From contig NZ_CP178543.1 of assembly GCF_047276495.1 (NCBI RefSeq), forward strand, positions 6,510,001-6,574,000: 64,000 bases of DNA, in the 5' to 3' direction. The stretch comes from Capilliphycus salinus (GTDB taxonomy: Bacteria > Cyanobacteriota > Cyanobacteriia > Cyanobacteriales > Microcoleaceae). Of this stretch, positions 18,856 through 27,599 are shown one piece after another. How positions within the stretch are numbered: position 1 is the stretch's first letter; the number at the start of each line of letters is the position of its first letter. Below the pieces are notes generated by a model. It was not told where the DNA came from, ran no database searches, and worked only from the letters and a program-made list of their open reading frames with translations. The position numbers and the translations under genes are program-made.

Positions 18856-20109
18856 ATGGGATGCCTAAATCGAATCATAGCTTGGCTACCCTCACTCAAT
18901 CCCCAAATTTGGATTCTGGCGTTAGGTCGGTTACTTTCTCACACGGGTACAGGCTTTACATTGTTCTACGCGCCGATATTTTTTGTCAATCAAGTCGGTT
19001 TATCGGCGACAGCAGTCGGAATTGGTTTGGGAAGCGCTCAAATTTCTGGCATTTTGGGGCGACTTTTGGGGGGTTCTTTTGCTGATTCTCCGGTTTGGGG
19101 TCGGCGTCGGACGCTATTACTTTCGGCTTTAGTTTCGGCTATGGCTTCTTTTATTTTAGCAGGTGCGAACAATTTTTCAACGGTTGTTTTGGGAAATTTA
19201 TGTTTGGGTTTGGGGATTGGATTATATTGGCCGGCGACCGAAGCGGTTGTCGCGGATTTAACGACAGGAAATAACCGCAATCAAGCCTATGCTTTAACCC
19301 GTTTAGCCGATAATATTGGCTTGCAGTTGGGGATTATTTTGGGCGGGGTTGTCATCTCAACGACGGGTGCTTATCGGGCTTTATTTGTGATTGATGCTTG
19401 TTCGTTTTTAGTGTTTTTTGGCGTTATTTTTGCAACAATCAAAGAAACCTACAAATCCTCAGAAGACCATTCCCAATCCCAAAATTCAACTCAAAAATGG
19501 TTTTTAGCGCTTGGCGATCGCACGCTGCTGATCTTTGTTATAATAAATATCATGTTTACGGTGTATATTTCCCAAGTTCACAGTACCATTCCCCTCTACT
19601 TTAATCAATTTGTCAATAACGGGTTTTCTGCGGGAACAATTAGTTATTTATTTGCGGGATATATCGCCCTATCAATCCTCTGTCAGCTTCCGGTTGCGAC
19701 CTTCCTAAATCGGTTTACCCGTCCCCAGGCGTTAATGATATCTTCTAGCTTTTGGGGAATCGGATTTCTTCTGATTAGTTTAACCGGAATTGTCGCAGAA
19801 AATAACCTAATTTTTGCGGGAATTGCACTGGGTGTATTAGCCATCGCAACGGTAAGTTATACCCCGTCAGCATCCTCTCTTGTTGCAGATTTAGCCCCGG
19901 ATTCGCTGCGGGGAATTTACTTGGCCGTTAACGCCCAATGTTGGGCAATTGGTTATTTAATCGGGCCGCCGTTGGGCGGTTGGGTACTCGATCAAACGCC
20001 GGAAATGGTGTATAATTATTGGTTAGGATTGGCGGCAACCATTGGGATTGCTATTGTTATATTACAAATCCTCAATCGCCGGATGAACCATCTAAAAATC
20101 AATCGCTAA
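18856..20109 (+). CDS. Major facilitator superfamily transporter
   Basis: A 417-aa protein with about twelve hydrophobic segments. The MFS A-type loop between helices 2 and 3 reads GRLLGGSFADSPVWGRRRTL (about 70-90), and the helix 4-5 region has GIGLYWPATEAVVADL. It is most like drug or sugar efflux members, and the substrate is unknown. It is followed 15 bases later by a small gene with its own ribosome site. Confidence 0.88.
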   Translation: MGCLNRIIAWLPSLNPQIWILALGRLLSHTGTGFTLFYAPIFFVNQVGLSATAVGIGLGSAQISGILGRLLGGSFADSPVWGRRRTLLLSALVSAMASFILAGANNFSTVVLGNLCLGLGIGLYWPATEAVVADLTTGNNRNQAYALTRLADNIGLQLGIILGGVVISTTGAYRALFVIDACSFLVFFGVIFATIKETYKSSEDHSQSQNSTQKWFLALGDRTLLIFVIINIMFTVYISQVHSTIPLYFNQFVNNGFSAGTISYLFAGYIALSILCQLPVATFLNRFTRPQALMISSSFWGIGFLLISLTGIVAENNLIFAGIALGVLAIATVSYTPSASSLVADLAPDSLRGIYLAVNAQCWAIGYLIGPPLGGWVLDQTPEMVYNYWLGLAATIGIAIVILQILNRRMNHLKINR

Positions 20110-20124
20110 CAGGAGGATAAACCG

Positions 20125-20316
20125 ATGGGAAAACAAGCAAAACTCAGAAAAATCAGACAACAAGCCCAAGAAAACCCGTCAAAAGAATCAACCCAATCTC
20201 CCCAAGAAAGCGACCCGAAAAACTTTGTCAAAAATTTTGAACAGCAGGGCTATAAATTATCCGAAAGTCTATCCTCTCCCGAAATTCCCAACAAAGACAC
20301 CAAACCCCAGATTTAA
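20125..20316 (+). CDS. Small basic conserved cyanobacterial protein
   Basis: A 63-aa hydrophilic protein starting MGKQAKLRKIRQQAQ and ending in a Pro/Ser-rich tail. AGGAGG lies eight bases before the ATG, a strong ribosome site. It is probably disordered, with a basic amphipathic N-terminus. It lies between the MFS gene and cbbY in what may be one operon. Function unknown. Confidence 0.65.
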   Translation: MGKQAKLRKIRQQAQENPSKESTQSPQESDPKNFVKNFEQQGYKLSESLSSPEIPNKDTKPQI

Positions 20317-20337
20317 ACCCGTATTTTTTCCAATCCA

Positions 20338-21078
20338 ATGACCTTAAAAGCGTTAATTTTTGATGTAGATGGAACCCTAGCCGAAACGGAACGGGACGGA
20401 CACCGCATCGCATTTAATCAGGCGTTTACTCAAACCGGACTGATGTGGAATTGGTCGGTGGAATTATACGGAGAACTTTTAGAAGTTTCGGGAGGAAAAG
20501 AACGCATTCAGTTTTATTTAGAAAAATACAAACCCGGCTTAGAAACCCCCGATAATTTAGACGAATTTATCGTTAGTTTACACCGTTTAAAAACCCAATA
20601 TTATCGCGACTTACTCGCCTCCGGCGCTATCCCTTTGCGTCCGGGTATTAAACGTTTAATTGAAGCGGCTAAAACTGCGGGGTTGCGGTTAGCCATTGCG
20701 ACAACCAGCGCCTTACCCAACGTGATGGCGTTACTCGAAAAAACCCTTAACCCCGACTGGTTTGAAGTTATCGGCGCCGGAGATATTGTCCCCGCAAAAA
20801 AACCCGCCCCCGACATCTATTTTTATGTCTTAGAAAAATTAGAATTAACTCCCCAAGACTGTTTGGTATTTGAAGACTCCTATCACGGGTTGCAAGCGGC
20901 GACCAAAGCGGGTTTAAAAACCATTGTCACCGTTAACAACTATACCCAAAATCAAGACTTTTCCGATGCGATTTTAGTGGTTAATCATTTGGGCGAAGTC
21001 GATAAACCGTTAACCTGTATTTCCGGTAAACTAGAAGGAGTCAATTATCTCGATATTCCCCAACTTCAGACCTTATAA
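20338..21078 (+). CDS. HAD family hydrolase, CbbY-like sugar-phosphate phosphatase
   Basis: A 246-aa haloacid-dehalogenase-fold phosphatase. Motif I is FDVDGTLAETE (nucleophile Asp9), motif II is IATTSALP, motif III includes PAKKPAPDIY, and motif IV is VFEDSYHGLQAA. The cap domain between about 18 and 90 is of the beta-phosphoglucomutase/CbbY kind. CbbY proteins remove inhibitory xylulose-1,5-bisphosphate that can block Rubisco, and that role is plausible here but inferred from family likeness. It starts 21 bases after the small gene upstream. Confidence 0.88.
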   Translation: MTLKALIFDVDGTLAETERDGHRIAFNQAFTQTGLMWNWSVELYGELLEVSGGKERIQFYLEKYKPGLETPDNLDEFIVSLHRLKTQYYRDLLASGAIPLRPGIKRLIEAAKTAGLRLAIATTSALPNVMALLEKTLNPDWFEVIGAGDIVPAKKPAPDIYFYVLEKLELTPQDCLVFEDSYHGLQAATKAGLKTIVTVNNYTQNQDFSDAILVVNHLGEVDKPLTCISGKLEGVNYLDIPQLQTL

Positions 21079-21132
21079 ACTTTAAAAAACCCTTATTAAA
21101 AAACCCTTATTAAAAAACCCGGTTTCTTCTTA

Positions 21133-21163
21133 AAAAACCCGGTTTCTTAAAGAAACCGGGTTT
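21133..21163. terminator. Bidirectional inverted-repeat terminator
   Basis: AAAAACCCGGTTTCT / AGAAACCGGGTTTTT hairpin between the convergent ends of the CbbY-like gene and the flavoprotein gene. A half copy (AAAAACCCGGTTTCT) precedes it at about 21114-21128. Confidence 0.7.
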
Positions 21164-21182
21164 TTGGGGGTTTAAGTAAGGT

Positions 21183-22469
21183 TTAAGGTTTTCCCATCGC
21201 CTGACCCGCCAACCACCCCGTTGTCCAGGCGCTTTGAAAATTAAACCCACCCGTCACCCCATCAATATCTAATATCTCACCCGCAAAATAAAGATTGGGA
21301 CAACAACGGCTTTCCATCGTTTTAAAATTAACTTCCTTTAAACTAACACCCCCGCAGGTGACAAATTCTTCTTTAAATACCCCTTTTCCGTTAATTTTAT
21401 ATTCCCCTTGGGTTAATTCTTGAATGAGTTGATTAATCACTTTATTGGAAACTTCCGCCCACCGTTTTTGTTCGTCAATTCCCACCGCCAGCGTTAACTG
21501 TTTCCAAAGTCTGCGGGGAATCATCACCGGACAACTCGCAGAAACAACTCGCTGAGGTAATTGAGATTTAACCGCCAATAATTCCTCCCGCAAAACTTCA
21601 GGATTCGACTGGGGTAGCCAATTAATAACTAAGGGGGTTTGATAGCGACAATCTTGTAAAAATCTCGCCCCCCAAGCCGATAATTTCAACACCGCCGGCC
21701 CGCTTAAACCCCAATGGGTAATTAACAGCGGCCCCGTTTGTTCGAGTTTCGCTTTGGGTAACTTTATTTTAGCATAATTTACCGAAACTCCCGCCAAATC
21801 TGTGAACCTTTCATCGTTAACATTAAAGGTAAAAAGAGAGGGAACCGGAGGGGTAATTTTATGACCCAATTGTTCCGCCCAACGATAACCCGAAGGATTG
21901 CTTCCGGTGGCTAATAAGAGTCGGTCAGCCGTTAGGATTTCACCGGATTTTAGAGTTATTTCAAATGGGTTAAAAAACCCGGTTTCTTGTTTATAATTTT
22001 TTAAACGGGCTTCAGAAACCGGGTTTTTGGATAAATCGTGATTTTTTTGATGAACTTTAATCTCGGCAACTCTCGCCCCCGTTTTTATTTTAACTCCCGC
22101 CTGTTTCGCCGCATCAATTAAACAGTTAACAATGGTTTCTGAATTATCAGTTATCGGGAACATTCGCCCATCTTCTTCTGTTTTTAACGTTACCCCTTTT
22201 TGGGTAAACCATTCAACCGTATCTTTGGCTTGAAAGCGACTAAAAGCCCCCCGCAACGCCTTCGCCCCTCGCGGATAATTTTGTACAAATTGGGCGGGTT
22301 CAAAACAAGCGTGAGTCACGTTACACCGTCCCCCGCCCGAGATACGAACTTTCGCCAAAGGTTGCTGTCCGGCTTCCAATAAAATAACATTAGTATGGGG
22401 GTGAGTATTCGCACAAGCAATCGCCCCAAAAAAACCCGCAGCCCCGCCACCAATGACAACAATTTTCAT
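21183..22469 (-). CDS. NAD(P)/FAD-dependent oxidoreductase, HI0933/YhiN family
   Basis: A flavoprotein of 428 aa. The FAD-binding Rossmann motif VIGGGAAGFFGAIACA is at residues 4-19, followed by ISGGGRCNVTHACFEP near 45-60, LLLATGSNPSGYRWAEQLGH near 190, and the C-terminal FAGEILDIDGVTGGFNFQSA near 393-412. Members are putative aminoacetone-type oxidoreductases of unproven role. The frame is open from an ATG at 22493, but the ATG at 22469 (MKIVVIGGG) fits the family. An in-frame inverted repeat lies inside the gene at 21973-22028. Confidence 0.9.
   Translation of the reverse strand: MKIVVIGGGAAGFFGAIACANTHPHTNVILLEAGQQPLAKVRISGGGRCNVTHACFEPAQFVQNYPRGAKALRGAFSRFQAKDTVEWFTQKGVTLKTEEDGRMFPITDNSETIVNCLIDAAKQAGVKIKTGARVAEIKVHQKNHDLSKNPVSEARLKNYKQETGFFNPFEITLKSGEILTADRLLLATGSNPSGYRWAEQLGHKITPPVPSLFTFNVNDERFTDLAGVSVNYAKIKLPKAKLEQTGPLLITHWGLSGPAVLKLSAWGARFLQDCRYQTPLVINWLPQSNPEVLREELLAVKSQLPQRVVSASCPVMIPRRLWKQLTLAVGIDEQKRWAEVSNKVINQLIQELTQGEYKINGKGVFKEEFVTCGGVSLKEVNFKTMESRCCPNLYFAGEILDIDGVTGGFNFQSAWTTGWLAGQAMGKP
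21973..22028. repeat. AAACCCGG inverted-repeat element inside a coding sequence
   Basis: A perfect 15-bp inverted repeat (AAAAACCCGGTTTCT at 21973-21987, AGAAACCGGGTTTTT at 22014-22028, 26-nt loop) identical to the intergenic terminators. It is translated on the minus strand as KNPVSEAR...QETGFFNP, between a conserved strand and FEITLKSGE, and keeps the frame. Confidence 0.8.
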
Positions 22470-22680
22470 AGAATTTAATTTCGACAAGAACATCCTGAAT
22501 TTCTCTATAATTTTAAGTTTACCAAAATATCTCTATTTAAGTCTACCCGCAATAAACCCAATCAAACTTACTTTTTTTCTTCGACAAAGCACTCAATCCT
22601 CAAACAAAATGTTATAATCGCTAAAAATTGTTAAACTTGTAAACCGGAAAACAAACCGTTAAACAACAAAATCAAGAAAA

Positions 22681-23361
22681 ATGCAATTTGCACCCTTTTT
22701 TCCCGTCTTACATCCTATTTTAAAAACCGCCTTCCCCAACTGTTTATGGACGGGTGATATTAACCAACCCGAAATCGCCCTCACCTTTGACGACGGACCG
22801 CATCCGGTATATACTTGCGACCTATTAAAAGTTTTAGACCAATATCAAATTAAAGCCAGCTTTTTTTGGTTGGGATGTTGGGTAAAAAACTATCCTCAAA
22901 TTGCCAAAGCTATTTACAAACGAGGTCACTGGATATGTTTGCACGGATATTATCATCAAATGTTTCATCAAATGACCGATGAACAACTCAAGCAAGACCT
23001 CGAAAAAACCAAACAAGAAATTCTCAAAATTTGCGATATAAACCCCAAAACTTTAATCGATGTTCGTCCGCCCAACGGAGTCTTTACCCCAAAAACCTTA
23101 ACCCTGTTAAAACAATGGGGATATCGTCCCGTGATGTGGACGGTTGTCCCAGAAGATTGGGCGCGTCCTGGTATTAATTTTGTCACCAACCGCGTCATTC
23201 AACAAACAACAAACGGGTCAATAATTGTCTTGCACGACGGCAACGATGGCGGCCAAGATGTCGCCGCTTCAGCCAAAGAAATTATTCCCAAACTATTGGA
23301 AAAAGGCTATAAATTTGTTACAATAGAGCAGCTTTGGCAACAACAAAAACTTTCCGTTTAA
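22681..23361 (+). CDS. Polysaccharide deacetylase (NodB domain)
   Basis: Carbohydrate esterase family 4 member, 226 aa, removing acetyl groups from N-acetylated sugars in wall or exopolysaccharide. Motif 1 ALTFDDGPHP (about 36-45) carries the catalytic Asp and metal Asp. The metal His pair is in LHGYYHQMF (about 87). Motif 3 is DVRPPNGVF (about 127) and motif 5 is IVLHDGNDGG. No signal peptide is clear. It ends three bases before the next start, so it is an operon with the large RTX protein. Confidence 0.9.
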   Translation: MQFAPFFPVLHPILKTAFPNCLWTGDINQPEIALTFDDGPHPVYTCDLLKVLDQYQIKASFFWLGCWVKNYPQIAKAIYKRGHWICLHGYYHQMFHQMTDEQLKQDLEKTKQEILKICDINPKTLIDVRPPNGVFTPKTLTLLKQWGYRPVMWTVVPEDWARPGINFVTNRVIQQTTNGSIIVLHDGNDGGQDVAASAKEIIPKLLEKGYKFVTIEQLWQQQKLSV

Positions 23362-23364
23362 CCG

Positions 23365-25773
23365 ATGGTATTAAGACCCGAAACCGACCCCGAAACCGGA
23401 GAATTACGCTTAGTTGGAACCGACTCAGCCGAAAACACCACCTTTTTTCCTGGCGAAGTGGGCGTGTTTACTCAAGGTGTATTTTTTCTAGGTGGAAATG
23501 ATACGGTTCAAGGTTCATCTGACCCTGAATTAATTCGCGGAAATTTAGATAACGATTTAATTCGGGGCGGAAGTGGAAATGATACCCTTTTGGGCGGTCA
23601 AGGTACCGATAACCTCTTGGGAGAAGGCGGAAACGACTTCATTTTTGGCGAAAAAGATAACGATACTTTATTTGGAAATTTAGGCGAAGATACGCTTTTT
23701 GGAAACCAAGGAAATGACGAAGCCAATGGCGGAGAAGGAAACGATATCTTCTTTGGCGGCGAGGGAGTTGATACGTTAAACGGTGATAATGGGGATGATT
23801 TAATACAAGGCGAAAATGATGGAGATGTTCTCTTGGGAGGACAAGGAAATGATGTCATTTTAGGGGGTTTGGGAGAAGATAGAATTAGCGGAGATGGGGG
23901 AGACGATGTTATTCGCGGCGAACAGGATAGCGATTTTTTAGTTGGCGGAGATAACAACGATTTAATATTAGGAGGTCAGGGCGATGACCGGGTTTTAGGA
24001 GAAGCCGGAGACGACCGACTTTATGGAGATAAAGGACGAGATACATTAATTGGCGGCGAAGGAAGCGACATCTTTTTTATCGAACCGGGAACAGGCGGAA
24101 ATACCCCCGAAGACGCCAACTTTATCTTTGACTTTCAACCCGGTATCGATACCATTGCTTTAGTCGGAGATTTCCCTTTTGACAGCCTTAATATTACACA
24201 AGACCCCCGAGATTCTAATAACACCCTAATTCAAGCCGCCAACGGGGAATATTTAGCCGTCATTCAACGAATTTCACCCGACAGACTCACCCGTTCAGAC
24301 TTCTTTATTCCCGGCTTTATTTCCTTGAGTTCCTCACAATTTACCGTTAGTGAAAACGGCACTTCTATCAACCCCATCACCATCACTCGCAACGTCGGAG
24401 AAGACGGCGCCGCCAGCGTAATTTTAGTTCCCACACCCGTTGGAATTATCACCCCAGAAGAACTGAATACCGCCCCAATTTCTGTTAACTTTGCTAGCGG
24501 CGATACCACCCCAAAAACCATCGAATTAAACATTAATAACGACAATATTGTTGACTATCCGCGACAAATTCAACTCAGCTTAGAAAACCCCACAGGTTCA
24601 GCTTCTATCGGCATTCCCGCCCTAGCAACCTTAGAAATATTGGATGACGAACCGAAAATTCAACCCCAACAAACCATCCCCCATCCTATCGGTGAAACCA
24701 ACGCCAATTTTGGTTTTGCCGTCGAACAAGTAACCACCAATATAATAGTTGGCGCCCCCGGACAAAATAACAGTCAAGGTTCCGCCTATTTATTTGATGC
24801 CGTCACCGGACAACCCCTGCAAATTTTTAATCATCCCTTCCCCGAAACCGCCGGAAACGCCCAACTGGGGAGAAGTTTGGCCCCCTTTGGCGGCGATGTC
24901 GTCATCGGCGCCCCTCAAGATAGCACCCTTGTCCCCCAAGCCGGCGCCGTTTATCTATTTAGCAGTTCAACCGGAGTCGCCTACCAACGGTTGACCGACC
25001 CCACCCCCGAACCCTTTGAAAGCTTTGGCTTTGCGGTCGATAGCATCGGCAACACGATTATTATTGGCGCCCCCACCAGCAACGCCTCGGCCCCCCGTTC
25101 CGGTGCCGCCTACCTGTTCGATGGGAATACCGGACAATTGCTACAAACTTTCAATAACCCCGAACCCGAAGCCGACTCCTATTTTGGGGCGTCCGTCGCC
25201 GCAGTGGGCGATAAAGTCTTGATAGGCGCCCCCGGAAGTTTAACGGGAGTGGGGGCGACAAAGCCCGGAGTTGCCTATTTATTTGATAGTATTACTGGAG
25301 AGTTATTGCAAACTTTTCGCAACCCCAACCCCGGAATTGATGATTTTGGGCGGGGTTTGGCTTGGACGAATATTGGCCGGGATATTTTAATCGGGGCGCC
25401 GGGAGACGATAGCCGGGGGACTGATACCGGGGCGGCGTTTTTGTTCGACGGGATAACCGGTACCATGTTGGAAACCTACAGTTATCCGCAACCGCGACCC
25501 TTTGACCGTTTCGGAGAAGCTATCGATATCGTCAATACCAGCGTATTTGTTGGCAGTCCTGGCTATGGGTCGTTGGCGTCCGGGGCGGTGTTCCGGCATC
25601 AGTTGAGAACCGGAGAACTTCTCGATACTTATATTAACACGATTCCCGACAACGGCGATGAACGGTTGAACTTCGGGGCGTCCGTCGCCGCAGTCGGCAA
25701 TACTTGGGTCACGGGCGTACCGGGTTATGACGTTGGGGGCGTTGATGTGGGGCGGGTTTATCAGTTTGCGTAG
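23365..25773 (+). CDS. RTX calcium-binding protein with Calx-beta and FG-GAP propeller
   Basis: A secreted-type protein of 802 aa. Residues about 45-230 are hemolysin-type Ca-binding nonapeptides (GGxGxDxLxG), ending in a C-cap with FDFQPGIDTIAL. Residues about 310-430 look like a Calx-beta domain (SLSSSQFTVSENG, LEILDDEP). Residues about 435-802 contain seven FG-GAP-like blades (FGFAV..IIVGAPG..AYLFD), enough for a full integrin-type beta-propeller. There is no N-terminal signal, as expected for type I secretion. It is co-transcribed with a polysaccharide deacetylase, suggesting a cell-surface role. Confidence 0.82.
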   Translation: MVLRPETDPETGELRLVGTDSAENTTFFPGEVGVFTQGVFFLGGNDTVQGSSDPELIRGNLDNDLIRGGSGNDTLLGGQGTDNLLGEGGNDFIFGEKDNDTLFGNLGEDTLFGNQGNDEANGGEGNDIFFGGEGVDTLNGDNGDDLIQGENDGDVLLGGQGNDVILGGLGEDRISGDGGDDVIRGEQDSDFLVGGDNNDLILGGQGDDRVLGEAGDDRLYGDKGRDTLIGGEGSDIFFIEPGTGGNTPEDANFIFDFQPGIDTIALVGDFPFDSLNITQDPRDSNNTLIQAANGEYLAVIQRISPDRLTRSDFFIPGFISLSSSQFTVSENGTSINPITITRNVGEDGAASVILVPTPVGIITPEELNTAPISVNFASGDTTPKTIELNINNDNIVDYPRQIQLSLENPTGSASIGIPALATLEILDDEPKIQPQQTIPHPIGETNANFGFAVEQVTTNIIVGAPGQNNSQGSAYLFDAVTGQPLQIFNHPFPETAGNAQLGRSLAPFGGDVVIGAPQDSTLVPQAGAVYLFSSSTGVAYQRLTDPTPEPFESFGFAVDSIGNTIIIGAPTSNASAPRSGAAYLFDGNTGQLLQTFNNPEPEADSYFGASVAAVGDKVLIGAPGSLTGVGATKPGVAYLFDSITGELLQTFRNPNPGIDDFGRGLAWTNIGRDILIGAPGDDSRGTDTGAAFLFDGITGTMLETYSYPQPRPFDRFGEAIDIVNTSVFVGSPGYGSLASGAVFRHQLRTGELLDTYINTIPDNGDERLNFGASVAAVGNTWVTGVPGYDVGGVDVGRVYQFA

Positions 25774-25845
25774 GTTGATTATATTGTATCATCGCAATAG
25801 TTTTCCTCATGGAAAATACCGATAAAATTCCCGACGATGCAGAAC

Positions 25846-26076
25846 TCACATCAGTTCTATCCGGTCTTCATTGACCTCAAAACCAATCCGATAGTTGCCA
25901 ACTCGAATGCGATATCGGTTTTCCGTTCCAACCAATGCTTTAACATTTGGCAACTCTTGAACCGATGTAGATTCTGGTAAAGTTGTGAAGACCAACTCGT
26001 AAATAGACGGATAAACCTCTTGTTTTTTGAGTTTCTTTAAGTCTCTCAAAAACAGCGTTCTATACTCAACTTTCAA
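25846..26076 (-). CDS. RelE/ParE-type toxin, C-terminus cut by an in-frame TGA
   Basis: A RelE-superfamily protein, 76 aa as read, with FLRDLKKLKK near residue 9 and YRIRVGNYRIGFEV near 53. RelE toxins cleave mRNA on the ribosome. The frame stops at TGA (25846-25848), yet the same frame continues with VLHRREFYRYFP and a proper stop at 25807-25809. That is the normal end of the family, where an Arg stands in place of the stop. The lost tail holds residues usually needed for activity, so the toxin is probably dead. It overlaps the antitoxin gene by four bases (ATGA). Confidence 0.8.
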   Translation of the reverse strand: MKVEYRTLFLRDLKKLKKQEVYPSIYELVFTTLPESTSVQELPNVKALVGTENRYRIRVGNYRIGFEVNEDRIELM

Positions 26077-26303
26077 TCATCTTCCTCCGCCAAAAAATCA
26101 ATCGCTTGGTCGCGGCTAAGAAGAGGAGTTGTTTTCGCTTCATCCATCGCTTTGTTTAAGCAATAGTCCTCAATATTTTCGGTGATTGTTTCGATTGACT
26201 CATTATCTTGAGGTAAAATTTTTCTCCACAATTCAATCGGAATAACCACTGCGGTTTGATTGCCATTAGAATCTGTTATGTATTCAAGTTTTGGGCGATT
26301 CAT
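26073..26303 (-). CDS. Antitoxin of a RelE-type module
   Basis: A 76-aa acidic protein with a beta N-terminus (KLEYITDSNGNQTAVVIPIE) and a helical C-terminus ending FLAEEDD. This N-terminal DNA-binding/C-terminal neutralising arrangement is typical for partners of RelE-like toxins in cyanobacteria. It precedes and overlaps the toxin gene by four bases. AGGAG (revcomp of CTCCTTT) lies near the start. Confidence 0.75.
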   Translation of the reverse strand: MNRPKLEYITDSNGNQTAVVIPIELWRKILPQDNESIETITENIEDYCLNKAMDEAKTTPLLSRDQAIDFLAEEDD

Positions 26304-26458
26304 TGCTGTTTTTTCTCCTTTCGTTATTCAATGCCCTATTGTATTAGGAAATGATTGGGCTATTGAATCGGCTAGTTCTGGAAACCCTCGATCATCATTA
26401 TAACTCACCACTGCGAATCTGCTTCAATTAAAAACATGAGTATCAATCAAAACTCTCA

Positions 26459-26710
26459 TCAATCTTCACCCAACCAAAATTCATCGGGTAAAGGATCATT
26501 AAAATCATCACCGATCCAAATTTCTCCTTGATGTCGGTTTGGAATGCGGGGTGTGGATGAGTCGGAGACTAAAAGCCTGTCATTTTTAGCAGATTGGATA
26601 AAGTTCAAGACTTCTATAAGCAATGGTTCTGGCACTGATGAAAGTTCCCGTATGATAGTTTCCAACAGAGTCATTTCTTTTGGGGAATCACTATGTCTAT
26701 CATAATACAT
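26459..26710 (-). CDS. DUF2281-like small protein, possible orphan antitoxin
   Basis: An 83-aa reading frame. LLETIIRELSSVPEPLLIEV resembles the N-terminal helix of DUF2281 proteins, and IWIGDDFNDPLPDEFW resembles their C-terminal (D/E)DFDEPL tail. DUF2281 proteins are usually antitoxins next to PIN or RelE toxins. No toxin is beside it. Translation may instead start at the internal ATG at 26674 (MTLLETI), which fits the family better. Confidence 0.5.
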   Translation of the reverse strand: MYYDRHSDSPKEMTLLETIIRELSSVPEPLLIEVLNFIQSAKNDRLLVSDSSTPRIPNRHQGEIWIGDDFNDPLPDEFWLGED

Positions 26711-26925
26711 CAGATTTTAACTCTTGCTATCGTTTTCATACAATAATCTGGTTCAATTATATCCAAACCTTGCGATCGCCAACCCCGTTTTTTCGTTACA
26801 TTTCGGTGAAGATGCGTTGATTCTCGCAAAAACCCTGTTAATTTGAAATTATGTTATAAGTTAGATAAAATAGTTAAACCTCCCTAATTCTTAGTTAAAC
26901 TGCCGCAAAAATATCCTCAAAGACC

Positions 26926-27192
26926 ATGAAATTTTATACTGTAGTTTTGAGAAAAAGCCAAGACTATTGGGTTTCATTATCCCTTGAAAACGGCTTGGTC
27001 GGACAAGGCGAAACCCCACAAGAAGCCATTGATAAGCTTAAAGAGGCGATCGCATCTTTTGAAGAGGCTTGTCAATCAGAAAATAATGTTTATTCTTCTC
27101 CAATCTCCATTCAAGAACTACATGAATTTTTGACACTTGAAGACACCGAACCAGCAACAGAGATTTATGAATTGAGGAAAGTTTATGCCTAA
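26926..27192 (+). CDS. hicB: HicB-like antitoxin
   Basis: An 88-aa protein with the HicB partial RNase H-like fold: MKFYTVVLRKSQDYWVSLSL, then GLVGQGETPQEAIDKLKEAI, the usual GCxSQGDTxEEA-type motif. HicB neutralises HicA. There is no added DNA-binding domain visible. It overlaps hicA by eight bases, with the order hicB-hicA common in cyanobacteria. Confidence 0.85.
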   Translation: MKFYTVVLRKSQDYWVSLSLENGLVGQGETPQEAIDKLKEAIASFEEACQSENNVYSSPISIQELHEFLTLEDTEPATEIYELRKVYA

Positions 27193-27403
27193 AAACATAC
27201 CCGCCCTCAAGCCCAAACAACTCATTAAAATTTTAGAACAAGCTGGGTGTCAATTTTATCGAGAGGGAAAAGGAGATCATCGTTTATACATTCGGGAGTT
27301 GGAAGCAAGCAAAAGAATTGTGCCGATAGATATGGGGGCTAAAGAAATGTCTCCCGCTTATGTGTTAAGGATTTTTAGACAATTTGGTTTTACTGACGAA
27401 TAA
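27185..27403 (+). CDS. hicA: HicA-like mRNA interferase toxin
   Basis: A 72-aa dsRNA-binding-fold toxin that cuts mRNA. LKPKQLIKILEQAGCQFYRE (helix 1) is followed by KGDHRLYI with the catalytic His near residue 35, and IPIDMGAKEMSPAYVLRI at the C-terminus. It overlaps the upstream hicB, so the pair is a type II toxin-antitoxin module. Confidence 0.87.
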   Translation: MPKNIPALKPKQLIKILEQAGCQFYREGKGDHRLYIRELEASKRIVPIDMGAKEMSPAYVLRIFRQFGFTDE

Positions 27404-27599
27404 ATTGAACAATTAATACAATAATTAGCTCCCTTTGGAATTGACTCAATGTTTATAATAGCAGTAACTTCTATTTAATCTTGCTTGGATAACTTGAATT
27501 TTTAAACGGTAATTTGAATTTTCTATTGCAATTCCCCTGATTTTTGGTAAAGTGGAGCGTTATTGAATAAAATGTTCTCTGAACTCCAATCAACCCAAA

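Noticed and set aside
23598..23957. Minus-strand frame rich in Ser/Pro opposite the RTX repeats
   Set aside because: It is the reverse reading of the Gly-Asp nonapeptide repeats, not a gene.
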